Shown: positions 54,525 through 64,000 of the stretch, one piece after another
How positions within the stretch are numbered: the stretch's first letter is position 1
How the letters are laid out: every line of letters starts with the position of its first letter
Assembly: GCA_905147135.1 (NCBI GenBank)
Contig: LR990041.1
Span: 18,661,907 to 18,725,906, forward strand
DNA length: 64,000 nt
Origin: Blastobasis lacticolella
Taxonomy: Eukaryota > Arthropoda > Insecta > Lepidoptera > Blastobasidae
Direction: 5' to 3'
Position numbers and translations under genes: made by a program
Notes under the pieces: generated by a model
The model's database searches: none
What the model was told of the DNA's origin: nothing
Seen by the model: only the letters and a program-made list of their open reading frames with translations

Positions 54525-55835
54525 TTAACCTCGTAAGGCCCAAGATTTTTTTAGCCTTTCAATCTAACAACCCAAGGACCTTTTTTTAATATCAAATATT
54601 TATAGTCCTTCAGACCCAAACTTTACCAATACAATTTTCATATTTATCGTATAGTTATAAGGTTCATTTTTATGGAGCCTATTTATATGAACATAAAGAA
54701 CAGATTTCAATTAAAAAAAATGATAAATATTCAATCCTAAAAAAAAACCGTTGGGCCTCAATGCTGAGATTGCCATTTTATAATTAGACTATAAAAAGTA
54801 CCTTGGGTGTTAAGCAATAAAACTATAAGAACAGTATTTTTTTTATTAAGTATCTTTAATACATTAAATTCTTTTAGAAATGGAATACAATAAATTCTTA
54901 ATCAATTGTACCCTTCAAAGGTAACTATGGTGACAATCATTCTGTCAATCCTTCACATTAGTCTCAAAAACAAGGCAATAAATGGCTTTAATAACAAATT
55001 AACTTTAAACAATTATTGACTTTACTTATATCTACGCTACGAGTACCTTCAGCCTCAACAGCCTTCTCTTGGGGTAGGGGGGTCACTTGCATCATCTTCA
55101 GAAGAGGAAGACGACGAGGAACTTGAGGACTTATGTTGGATGGAGACGTCGATTTCGTTGGGGCAATAGTCAGCATCGTCGACGTCGCCATCGCTGTCGC
55201 CTGCCCTCGGATCCTCAAAGTCGGGATCATTCAATTGGTTTTCAATAGCTTGGTACGACAATCCTTAAAATCAAACAAAACGCTGATAAATTCATCAAAA
55301 GAAAGGTTGTTTAAGGATAAATCATAAAGATATAACCATATGTAACAAATAACCAACATTTAGTAAGCAAAGACCAAAGGCCTATATTTATGATCAAATA
55401 TTTCTCTTTCACTTTTTTCCATAAAAACTTAAAAAAATAATATAACTAATAACACAGAATTGATCTTCGTACATTACTTTGTAATTGCAATATTCATTTT
55501 TTTTTATGAAACAATATAATAAACAGATATTAACGTATTTATTTACCTCTTCTCCGCCCTTCAGCCATCCTTCCCGATTGAAAATGAGATTTTGACAGTT
55601 TTTTTTTCTGAGGTCCATCATTAACTACTCCCATAGACAAAAGGTGCGTTCAGAAATTGAAATATGACATTCCAAATGTCATTGCGGTAAAATTGAATGC
55701 TGTGGAACGTGAAAACGATTTGATCGCAAAAAAAGGACCATGGGTGTTTAGACGAGGAACGAGAGACTTATATCTGGGCCGGAATGCCATGTCAATTTAA
55801 GCTTAAAAAAAGGCTCGTGGTCCTTACGAGGTTAA
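54525..55835 (-). mobile_element. piggyBac-like element with TTAA target duplication
   Basis: TTAA at 54525-54528 and 55832-55835 flank the inverted termini CCTCGTAAGG and CCTTACGAGG. Beyond the perfect 10 bp, the ends keep similarity (GGCCCA against GGACCA), and AAGGACC/TTGGGTGTT words recur just inside. TTAA duplication is the hallmark of piggyBac transposons. The 1,303 bp interior holds a two-exon frame for the start of a transposase but not its catalytic domain, so it is a non-autonomous internal-deletion derivative. Confidence 0.85.
55055..55568 (-). pseudogene. piggyBac-like transposase N-terminus, two exons
   Basis: Exon 1, 55568-55547, encodes MAEGRRR and one base before donor GTAAAT. 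Exon 2 begins at 55263 after TTTTAAG and reads LSYQAIENQLNDPDFEDP, an acidic GDSDGDVDDADY stretch, a poly-Ser run and SEDDASDPP, then stops at 55055. The junction codon G|GA is in phase. Basic then acidic, low-complexity N-termini are usual for piggyBac-type transposases. About 76 codons survive of a protein normally near 550-600. Assignment rests mainly on the TTAA-flanked termini. Confidence 0.6.
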
Positions 55836-56393
55836 GTTTACCTTTAGTTACGTATTAATCTATTAAATTCAGTTTTATTCGTTCTAACCCAACAAGAAGT
55901 TTTGATACCAGCGATAGTTGTACTGAACGGCACGACACTTCATTTTTATTGTTTACTTCCGCGGTCTATGACGTCATAGTGGGATGGGAGGTGGCGGGAA
56001 GGTATATATTTTTTACTTTTATTTAAATTGATTTTATATTTTGTTTTAATTCTTGGTCACGCGGTTACTAAATTCAACAAGAAGTTATTAAAGCCTCATT
56101 AAAACCTATAGCTATTTTGATAACTATTTTATTTTAAACAGTTGGCTCACACTGCTTGTATAGTTAATGTGGCCCATTAAACATCCTTTATAGAGCTCCG
56201 AATACTACTTGGGTTGTTTCGCGCAATGATTGCAGATTGAACTGATTATGTTTCAAATTGATGATCAGAAACTCTGACTTGAGCGCGCTCACGGCCTCCA
56301 AGATCATATGTGCCTAATTACACTAAACGTTAGGCGACGCTTTGGTTGATATATGATATTCCTAACAAGAAAGGGCATTGAATCAACATCAGA
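55836..56393. other. unassigned sequence
   Basis: No gene or repeat recognised. Confidence 0.4.
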
Positions 56394-56519
56394 CGCTGTC
56401 CTAATTGGCAATGGTCGTACGACAATGGTCATACGACGGGCTCGCCAGAGCAATAAAAGACCTCAAAACCGCCCGTCACACAACCATGGACATACGACCG
56501 TTGCCAATAAGGGACAGCG
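56394..56519. repeat. foldback element, ~48 bp arms
   Basis: Arms 56394-56441 and 56471-56519 pair with a handful of mismatches (CGCTGTCC, ATTGGCAATGGTCGTA and their complements). The loop is about 29 bases. It has the look of a MITE. Confidence 0.82.
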
Positions 56520-56886
56520 CCTCAACCTTACATGAAAACTAAACTCGCTAAGTCAGTCCTAACTTGATGACACTGATTTTGTGACTCCTAAATGTATAGG
56601 AATAACTTAAGGCATCAACTTAAGAATCGCCTAAGGCAATTATATCTTTATAATTATACTTACTTAAGTACTGACTTCGCGGGCTCAGCGACCCGAAGTG
56701 GAACTTAGCCTTCGACAAAAGAATTCGCCATTGGTCCCTATCCTGCACCATTTTTTCCCAGTTCGTTATCTGGAGTTCACGCAGGTCCTTCCGCAGTACA
56801 GATTTATAATTATTCAAGTGTTCTCTATTTTTTGGAGCGTGGTACAAATCAATATCATGCTGCAAAGAAAAATGAACACCTAGAAT

Positions 56887-57385
56887 TTTTTTTTATACGG
56901 CAGACAAACAGGCAAGCGGGTCACCTGATGGAAAGTGGTCACCGCCGCCTATGGACATCAGCAACACCAGGGGTCACTAATGCGTTGCCCGCCTCTGAAG
57001 AGACCTCTAATATACCTCTTGAACGATCCCATGTCATAGTCCAAAGGAAGCACTGTGGCTGGGAGCTCAGTCCACATCCGAATCGTACAAGCGAGAAACG
57101 TTCTTTCGAACCTTCGCGTCGTGACCAACAGAGGGTCTACGTAGTGAGGATGAGTACGAAGCCCACGGCGGGTGGTGCGATGGCGGAATTGTGCTGTGGG
57201 CACCAGATCGAAAAGTTCATCGGAACACTCCCCATTGTACAGCCGATAGAACACACACAGGGAGCCAAAGTCCCTTCGGTTTGCCAGTGGTTCCAACTTG
57301 CGTGTTTGTATGGGACAGAATGATAATAAAAGCGAATATCTGATGATAATAGAAGCGGCCAAAAATAGGGCACGCCTGACTAGAT
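56887..57385 (-). pseudogene. LINE C-terminal fragment with 3' tail
   Basis: The minus strand encodes LEPLANRRDFGSLCVFYRLY, SDELFDLVPTAQFRHRTTRR, RMWTELPATVLPLDYDMGSF and KRYIRGLFRG, the C-terminus of a LINE ORF2. The noncoding tail then reaches the T-run at 56887. Same family as 61845-62425. Confidence 0.82.
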
Positions 57386-57567
57386 CTGGGGCCCTTTTCT
57401 TGTCATGAAAAATTCACTATATTAATGCATGACGCTGATTTTCATTATTTTTAACGGTACGGTTTCGGTGTAACCCATGTAATTAAAAATGTAAAAATGT
57501 TTATGTCAAAAATAAAAATTTAACACCGTTCCACTCGAGGCGAGCGGTTGAAAAAAGAGCCCCTGAA
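57386..57567. mobile_element. MITE-like element with imperfect TIRs, copy 2
   Basis: Left CTGGGGCCCTTTTCTTGTC and right GGCGAGCGGTTGAAAAAAG plus AGCCCCTGA are imperfect inverted repeats and match the ends of 27960-28161. It adjoins the LINE fragment. Confidence 0.5.
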
Positions 57568-58544
57568 TTGATTTAATGAGCACAAAGCACTTGAGCGGGA
57601 CTTAGAGTTCCTTCTTAGTCATCATAATCCTGACGTCAATCCCGCCCGGGGCCGACGAGAGTTAATTTTTAGTCATTGATCATTTTATTTCAAATTTCTA
57701 TCATTTTTATTTGCAATACTAGTTCCTTTGAAGTGATAATATAATTTCAGACACCATCTTCTTTAGCGAACGAGTCTCGAATTTAGTGCCATCTAGTCCC
57801 ATCATTAATAAGCTTTTATAAGTGCATGTAATAACGTAAAAGGCATCATTAGGGAATTAAATATGATGGAGGAGGGCAGCGTCGGGGCATTAATCTCGAT
57901 AAATACGCTATCAATCTTTTCCTTATTCATCTCATCTGCTAGATGTTGCGGTGTGAGTTTTGCCCCCCCCCCCTTACGGGGATCGGGAACGGGCGGTTGA
58001 CTAATCGTACACGAGATTACTACTAATAAGAAGATAATTAAGGTGGTGGTTTGGAGGCCAGGGCCGGTGGAGGAGACTGGTTTTCGATTGGGCTACTCGT
58101 AAACAAAGCTACGTGGTAGGAGACAACATAAAAATATAACCGTTTTTAAATAAAAAATTATTTATAGCAGTTGCCACTATATGGGCACAACTTATCGATA
58201 TCTTCATAATGTTGGTGCTAAATCCTGGTCCAGCCCGGGGTGCGTGTACAATGTACAGCGTGTATTCTGCGCGCGCAGCATTTTACTTTATAATTATTAT
58301 TGTAATTTATGTAGAGCCATTTTGAATCAGTGCTAAAACGGTAGCCAAACAAGGTTGTCACGTAGGTATTGATGCTCGAAGGACCATAAAGAAGACGTGT
58401 GGGTTTCTTGCTAGCACACACTTCTTGGATGCTGATTTATTGATAATACATTATAATGCTAATAACCGAAGACTGATTTATTGCTTGATGAGGAGAACCT
58501 CTTGGTCCACATCGCTCGGGTTTCGGTGTCCTTGGTGGTAAGTA
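57568..58544. other. unassigned sequence
   Basis: No gene. A 13-base C-run near 57964 and a GC-rich patch at 57960-58000 are the only landmarks. Confidence 0.4.
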
Positions 58545-58640
58545 TATTTGCACGTGTCATTCTTATCGACGTCTTGCCATCGATTCTTGGGCCGGCCTCT
58601 TCTTCACTTGCCGGGCTACATAGGCAAAATTCTGAACACC
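58545..58640 (-). repeat. LINE 3' end fragment
   Basis: GACGTCTTGCCATCGATTCT and TGGGCCGGCCTCTTC match GACGTCAAGCCATCGCTTCT and TGGGCCGACCTCTCC at about 59290-59325, so both come from the same LINE tail. Confidence 0.6.
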
Positions 58641-59161
58641 TTACTTGCCTCTGAAAAAACTTGCACAGTGCTTCAGCAAACAAGCTTCATCAGCTGTAGT
58701 AAAAGCTGTATTGAAACACTCCCATACAGAACCTTACATTTTTGTTATTAAGCTATGAGCTTCACCATATTTGTTCTTCAAGTAATTCTGAGCGTTTCTA
58801 GTCCGAGTAACATTGGTACCGGGGCACGACAGCGCAGGCCGCCCATGTTCTTAAAAAAGATAATAAATACTTTTCCAGCTGTCTACCTATGGGCAGGTTG
58901 GTATCGTTTTTGTATTTAAAATAAACGTGCAGAATTCATTGCTGGTATCTATTTTAACAATTTTCGTAGTATTTTTTTAACAACTGAATAATAAAAAGTT
59001 TAAAGTTTGCAATGATTTTTTTGCTTTGAGCTACTTTTGAATTGCACAAAAAAATACTAACAAGCAATAGGTAGCCCGCTAAAGCATATTTTATGTAAAT
59101 AATGACAATATAAATTTCAAGAGCCTTCTACAAAAAGTGGTAAAATATCAGTAACCTCGCA

Positions 59162-59420
59162 GTCATCATCATCATCCTGGCTTTAAATCCCAGTTTCGTT
59201 CTCACGCGGCACGAGATGGCCCGAGGTCTGCCTTCCTACTCCTCTTGGTACACTTAGCTCGGTCTTCAGCATCTTTGATCATTTTTATGACGTCAAGCCA
59301 TCGCTTCTTGGGCCGACCTCTCCATCTCGTGTCTGACGGGAGTGGCATGGCCAAACATTTTGTTACCTACGTAATTTGCCGCTCTACGCAAGACGTCGTC
59401 ATTTCATCGAAGGCGGCACT
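59162..59420 (-). repeat. LINE 3' end fragment with CATCATCAT tail
   Basis: TCATCATCATCATCCTGG, TTTAAATCCCAGTTTCG and CTTGGGCCGACCTCTCC. The minus strand would encode a Trp/Arg-rich C-terminus (RWRGRPKKRW) as in RTE-like LINEs. Compare 1605-1770. Confidence 0.6.
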
Positions 59421-59516
59421 ATATATAATACCTAATAAAACACATATCTTTATAACTCTGCCCAATAAGTGACGGATATTATTCATAATGCCCGGCCAAT
59501 TTATATATTTTAATAA

Positions 59517-60774
59517 TAGGTTGGGGAAAAAGTTTCGCATTTTATATGAAAAATCAAAATATTTTTTAATATAGTTTATTTACATTTAACTAAAGTATGT
59601 AGGTACGATTTTGTTGGATAACTTTTTGCTATCTTAAAGGTAGGGACATGATCCCATTGCTATAGAAATTTTGGGGCTTCTGATAAAAAAACTGCGTCAA
59701 GTAGTTTTGGCAGTCCTATCGTGATGTTAACCTGACACTGCCTAAAGAATTCTCAAGAGACCGAAACAGGTGGAAATCTGAAGGTGCAAGGTCAGGACTA
59801 TATGGCGGATGCATTAACACCTCTCAGCCAAACTCTCTTAATTTTTGCTGAGTGGTTAAAGATGTGTGAGGTCTAGCGTTATCATGATGAAAAACCATAC
59901 CCTTTCTGTTGATTAATTCCGGCCGCTTAATCTCAACTTCTTGCTTTAATCTTATCAGTTGTTTGCAGTAGAGTTCTGAATCGATGGTCCTGCCTGATGG
60001 TAACAGCTCATAATGAATAATGCCCTTCCAATCCCACCACACACTTGTTGCGATTTAACCCGGGTTTTGCCACAATCTGTGAAGCCTGTCCGGCCTTTGA
60101 CCATGACCTTTTTCGCACGTTCTTGTCGTACGTGATCCACTTTTCATCACCAGTTATCAATTTCTTCAAAAATGGTTCGGTTTCATTACGTCGTAATAAA
60201 GAATCACAAATGAGTACACGGTTCATTAGGTTTCTTTCAGAGAGCTCCCAAAGAGGTACCCAAATATCAAGCTTTTTTGTGAACCCATTTTTTGTCAATT
60301 CCCAGTTCTTCAGCTACGTCAATTTCCAGTTCGTAACTATTGATACGCCGATCTTGCTCCACTTTTTCAAAAATAGCTTCCATTTTATCCGTAACAGGGC
60401 GACCAGAGCGACGTGCATCTTTGACATCAAAATTTCCGGATTGAAAACGCTTAAACCAAATTTGTACTACTCTCACAGACACTGCATTAGGTCCATAAAC
60501 ATCGCAAATGTTTTTCGCGGCTTGCGTTGCTTTTTTACCTTATTGTAGATAAATTTTAATATGTGTCTAATTTCTTCATTAGATTCACTCATCTTGACGG
60601 TAAGAAAAACAAATGAAAATCACGCATTTTCATAATTTGAATTTGGAATTATCTTCTTTAAAATTTAAACTTTTAAATGATACCAAAACCAGCCAGGCAC
60701 AAAAAGTATAAGCCAAGGAGGTTTTATTACAAGTTCATACATACTATATGCGAAAAGACTTTTTCCCCAACCTA
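59517..60774 (-). mobile_element. mariner-type transposon, near full length
   Basis: Inverted ends TAGGTTGGGGAAAAAGTTTC (left) and GACTTTTTCCCCAACCTA (right), with TA at both outer edges (59517-59518 and 60773-60774), about 1.25 kb in all, the standard size for a mariner. The transposase frame runs on the minus strand. Tc1/mariner elements move by cut and paste into TA sites. A three-base difference in the TIRs (AAGTTTCG against AAGTCTTTTCG) suggests decay. Confidence 0.92.
59620..60592 (-). pseudogene. mariner transposase, frameshifted
   Basis: ATG at 60592-60590 opens MSESNEEIRHILKFIYNK, a stop and frameshift follow, then the HTH part VRVVQIWFKRFQSGNFDVKD and ARRSGRP, ELSERNLMNRVLICDSLLRR, TGDEKWITYD (first Asp), VFHHDNARPHTSL (second Asp) and HPPYSPDLAPSD (third Asp), with 34 residues between the last two, the D34D signature. 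At 59826-59824 the Trp after LREFG is TGA. The C-terminus continues with NFYSNGIMSLP. All three catalytic Asp survive, but stops and frameshifts make it inactive. Expected intact length is about 345 residues. Confidence 0.9.
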
Positions 60775-60809
60775 ATATTTACATTTTCTACTCATATTGA
60801 ACATTATAA

Positions 60810-61000
60810 ATAACTACCCGGCGCGATTTCGTTCTCGTGGCGTACTTTGCCACTACTTACCATTTTTTGTTACTTAGGAACCTTCCTCTTGAATCACTCT
60901 ATCTAGTCTTGAAAACCGCATTAAAATTCGTGAAAAAATATATGGATAAATACATAAATGGATACGTAGGGATAGACGTCGGGAAGCGACTTTGTTTTAT
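60810..61000 (+). repeat. repeat family D, 5' part
   Basis: GCGCGATTTCGTTCTCGTGG, CCTTCCTCTTGAATCACTCT and CGCATTAAAATTCGTG parallel 8389-8530; then GGATACGTAGGGATAGACGT and GGAAGCGACTTTGTTTTATA. Confidence 0.6.
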
Positions 61001-61200
61001 ACTGTGTTTAATTGCCCTATATTAATAATATTGTCCATAACACGTACAAAACCAGCAATATGCCTGGTGACATAATGAATGAATACAATGGGTACTTAAC
61101 ATTAATAGCAGGAGAAGCAACAGGCGGCCTTAAGACGGCGGACATAAGTTAGGGAACAGACGTTTTCATTCCGGACGTCACACAGGTAATACCTATATTC

Positions 61201-61594
61201 TGTCCAGACTGACTTGTCTTATTTGGTAAACAAATATGGCGTACTAGCCACCAAAGAAAATTTATGGGGTTGCCGGTTGGAGTATGGCTAAAAAAATAAT
61301 ACGACAAAATAGATTTCCGAATTTTAATAATAATATGTTAGTCAATGTTTATTTAAATCTGTGGCAGTAAGTGATGGTGAAATTCATATTTTCAGTGAAT
61401 TACATATTTTCCGTGAAATTAAATTGATAATTGCATTTCGTTTAATGGATAATTTGCAGCAATATTCGTAAAATTCACATTATATTGGTCTTTAATACAA
61501 TTAAAGCAAAGTACGTACCGTGATTGATAAAGCAGGTCGTGATTTTATTACGAGTATTGTTTGTTTACCAAATAAGACCAGTCAGTCTGGACAG
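61201..61594. mobile_element. 394 bp TIR element
   Basis: Left end CTGTCCAGACTGACTTGTCT and right end GACCAGTCAGTCTGGACAG are the outer parts of inverted repeats of about 37 bp that also include TTATTTGGTAAACAAA, with two or three mismatches. ATT lies just outside each end. The interior is AT-rich and noncoding. Superfamily not assignable. Confidence 0.8.
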
Positions 61595-61844
61595 ATTTTA
61601 CACACTGTACAGGGACTGAAGTGCGGAAAATGTTTCTATTCATTTCCTGTTCGGGAGATCGACTTGGTGTGCCGGCGGAGATAGGTGCTCCATCCTGCTT
61701 TGCCGGTACACCATACGACAAACCAGCTTTATAACAGCTTTATCAGGACAGCTGCATTGAAATAAAAGTTTATCTATTTACAACTAAGGTCTTTTATAAA
61801 GGCTCAGCAGTGGACTATTATAGGCAGATTAGAAATAGAACAAC

Positions 61845-62425
61845 AACGCAACGGCAACGGCTTCTCCCTTTACAAGGCTCAAGTCAGACCCCATCTGGAG
61901 TATTGCTCTCATCTATGGGCGTGAGCACCGGCATATCAGCTTGGTCCTTGTGACTCGATCCAAAAGCGCGCTGTGAGAATTGTCGATGATACTATGCTCA
62001 CAAGTGGTATTGAGCCGCTGAGTCAGCGGAGGGATTTCGCCTCCCTTTGTGTGTTCTACCGCTTGTACAACGGTGTTTGTTCTGAAGAACTGTTTGACAT
62101 TATGCCTACAGCTACATTCTTTCATCGCACCGCTCGCCATCGACAGGGAGTTCATCCTCACACCTTGGGAGCCAAATTGGTCGCGAACTGTGCAATTCCA
62201 AAAGAATTTTCTCCCACGCACACTAAGGTTGTGGAATGAACTACCTGGAGAGGTTTTCCCTGGTGAGTACAACATGGAGTTCTTCAAGAAAGGGGTTAAA
62301 AGGTTTTTACGGGGTCGGCAACGCGTGGGTGATGCCCCTGGTATTGCAAACGTCCATAGGCTGCGGTGACTGCTTACCATCAGGCAGGCCGCAAGCTTTT
62401 TTGCCACCTTAGTGGTATAAAAAAA
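61845..62425 (+). pseudogene. LINE C-terminal fragment with 3' tail
   Basis: Reads LYKAQVRPHLEYCSHLWA, IQKRAVRIVDDTMLTSGIEP, RRDFASLCVFYRLYNGVCSE, then after a frameshift RTLRLWNELPGEVFPGEYNM and KKGVKRFLRGRQRVG, ending at GCTGCGGTGA. A noncoding tail with ACTGCTTACCATCAGGCAGG and an A-run closes it near 62425. The palm is absent. Same family as 56887-57385 and 22025-22278. Confidence 0.83.
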
Positions 62426-62568
62426 AAACAGAAATCTTTGGTTGCCCGTAAATTAACAGATTTTTGTAACAATACTTTAGCAGAAGCTGCAAATTAATTT
62501 CGTATCTACGGTTTTGTGGAACGTGAAAAAATATTGCTAGACACAATATTTAATCAATACTTCCCTAT

Positions 62569-62918
62569 GAGCGGTGGCCGAGTGGGTAAGGTATCCGCCT
62601 CGTAAGCGAGAGGTACCGGGTTCGAATCCTACTGCGGCCATGTACCAATGACTCTTATCTAAGTTATGTATACCTATTAGGTAGTTAAATTCTAACCGAT
62701 GCTCTTACGGCGAGGGAAAACATAGTGATAAACCCTGCACATTCAGGCGATTGAATATGCAATCATGATCCAATCTGGTCAGGTTCCCCTGGTCACGCTG
62801 GTCAGATGGCACTCGCTCCACTGTAATTACCTGATCTGCCAAATCCTGGATCATGGGCAAGGCGGAGCCCGGGCCCTCGTGCGCTAGAGCACAACCGGGA
62901 CATTAACGCTAAAATTAT
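62569..62918 (+). mobile_element. full-length SINE A, forward
   Basis: Begins GAGCGGTGGCCGAGTGGGTA (A box), CCGCCTCGTAAGCGAGAGG (anticodon-like stem) and GGGTTCGAATCCTACTGCGG (B box), continues through the common body and ends GGACATTAACGCTAAAAT. This is the best-kept tRNA-like head in the window. An imperfect ~36 bp direct repeat flanks it at 62528-62563 and 62958-62993. Confidence 0.88.
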
Positions 62919-62993
62919 ATTTTTAATGATTACTTTAGCCTATAGCCAAAGCACTAAAAATATTGCGTGACACAGAACTTAATCAATACTTTC

Positions 62994-63669
62994 ATAGTAC
63001 TTATTATGTTTACAGAGTCATTCTGTGGTGGACGGATAAGAGTACTTAAGTAGGGCAACAGACATTACAATAAAGTGTTGTTCGGCTGAACACTGCCATC
63101 AGTATGATCATCACGTACTGCACATTAATATTGTAAACCAGTTTCGGGTAAAGTTTAGAATATACTGCTCCCAAGTTGCCTGGATTACCAAATAGATAAC
63201 TTCACTTTGCGCAATACCTATACTTAAGCCGTATTGTGTATAATATATAGGTAAGTATACTATTTATTACAATGATTACGTGGCTGGTTTAGATCTTGCC
63301 CACTTTTATATTCAAATTCAGAAGGCAAGGTATCACATTTTATGGTTAGGGTATCTCAGATATCGATACGAACCAACGTATTACGTACACTGAGTGGAAT
63401 AATCCTACTATTTTGTGTGCCTAACGTAACCTACTCTATCTATTCGTGAAAGCGCATGATAATCCGTTCTGTAGTTTTTAAGTTTATCGCGAACAGACAG
63501 ACAGACACGGCGTGGGATTTTGTTTTGTAATATTATGTGGTGATTATGATAATCGCTTGTGTCATCAATGCATTAGGACAATCGACAGGATAATTTGGTT
63601 TTAGCCAGAATTAAGTATTTTATACCACTAAGATGGCAAACAAACATACCTACGGTCTTCCTCAGCCAT
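62994..63669. other. unassigned sequence with a family D tail
   Basis: 63430-63535 (GTGAAAGCGCATGATAATCC, AGACAGACAGACACGGCGTG) is the family D tail. No gene. Confidence 0.45.
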
Positions 63670-63985
63670 TTCGGCTGGTCGTAAGTGACGATGCGGCCGA
63701 AGATGGAACATGCATATCTAGGAATAGAAGCAGTCTATTCAGAGCCATGGAGGCGTCCAGATTATAATAATCAGGTAACACACTCGCAGGCTATATGTTC
63801 CATTTGTAATAAAACAATAAAACGTTTTCTTCGTCTCAGCAGCTTAGTTTTAATAATTTGCGGGACACAAATTATCCTCTTTGCGCGTTTTTCTACCGAA
63901 TCCAAAGCGGCCATTGGTATTTAGTTAATGCAACCCAGAGGTGGTAGCAGAACTTCAAGCGGGATGGGAGCTTTGCGATGATAAA
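63670..63985 (-). pseudogene. degenerate tail of the 34.5 kb LINE family
   Basis: GGTCGTAAGTGACGATGCGG, CGTCCAGATTATAATAATCA, GGTAACACACTCGCAGGC and ACCGAATCCAAAGCGGCC parallel 34550-34980 in order, with a large internal deletion and many substitutions. It runs towards the window edge. Confidence 0.72.
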
Positions 63986-64000
63986 TTTTACCTACGAAGT

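Noticed and set aside
57960..58000. CpG-island-like promoter
   Set aside because: The patch is only about 40 bp, dominated by a C-run, with no gene beside it.
62569..62640. Functional tRNA gene
   Set aside because: The head is followed by the shared SINE body, the acceptor stem does not close, and the same head occurs in the SINE at 38898-39246.

Overview
The window looks like a piece of a moth or butterfly (Lepidoptera) nuclear genome. It is AT-rich and intron-bearing. It carries the tRNA-derived SINEs, degenerate LINEs, mariner, piggyBac and short foldback elements usual in lepidopteran intergenic DNA, and it has no bacterial gene layout. Family names rest on motifs I recognise; no database search was run.

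One host gene is supported: a cytochrome P450 on the minus strand with nine coding exons (26953 down to 11458). All eight splice junctions obey GT-AG, phases match at every junction, and the spliced frame is open for 510 codons. It has an N-terminal anchor, the C-helix WxxxR, an I-helix GGFDTS, ExxR, and a heme loop FGEGPRACIG. It reads as a CYP3-clan microsomal P450. Its introns are loaded with transposons, above all the 6.3 kb intron 5.

The most interesting element lies in that intron: a 1,881 bp Transib-type DNA transposon (15593-17473) with ~468 bp terminal inverted repeats ending in CACTGTG, a 5 bp target duplication CGTGC, and a broken reading frame that resembles the C-terminal catalytic part of Transib/RAG1 recombinases. 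It sits inside the coding region of an older Jockey-like LINE. Conceptually removing it with one CGTGC copy makes the LINE frame continuous again.

Other layout: 1-8.9 kb, scattered repeat fragments; 8.9-9.7 kb, a ~143 bp tandem repeat; 11.4-27 kb, the P450 gene; 30.1-32.2 kb, a LINE with an apparent restriction-enzyme-like endonuclease; 33.7-39.3 kb, a nest in which a nearly intact APE-type LINE and two SINEs interrupt an older LINE; 44.2-45.5 and 50.4-51.8 kb, a ~1.35 kb direct repeat of unknown class; 54.5-55.8 kb, a piggyBac-like element flanked by TTAA with a two-exon N-terminal remnant; 59.5-60.8 kb, a nearly complete mariner with disabled transposase; 61.2-61.6 kb, a short TIR element; and a full-length SINE near 62.6 kb. 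Apart from the P450, every coding-like stretch I can recognise belongs to a mobile element, and all of those are broken.
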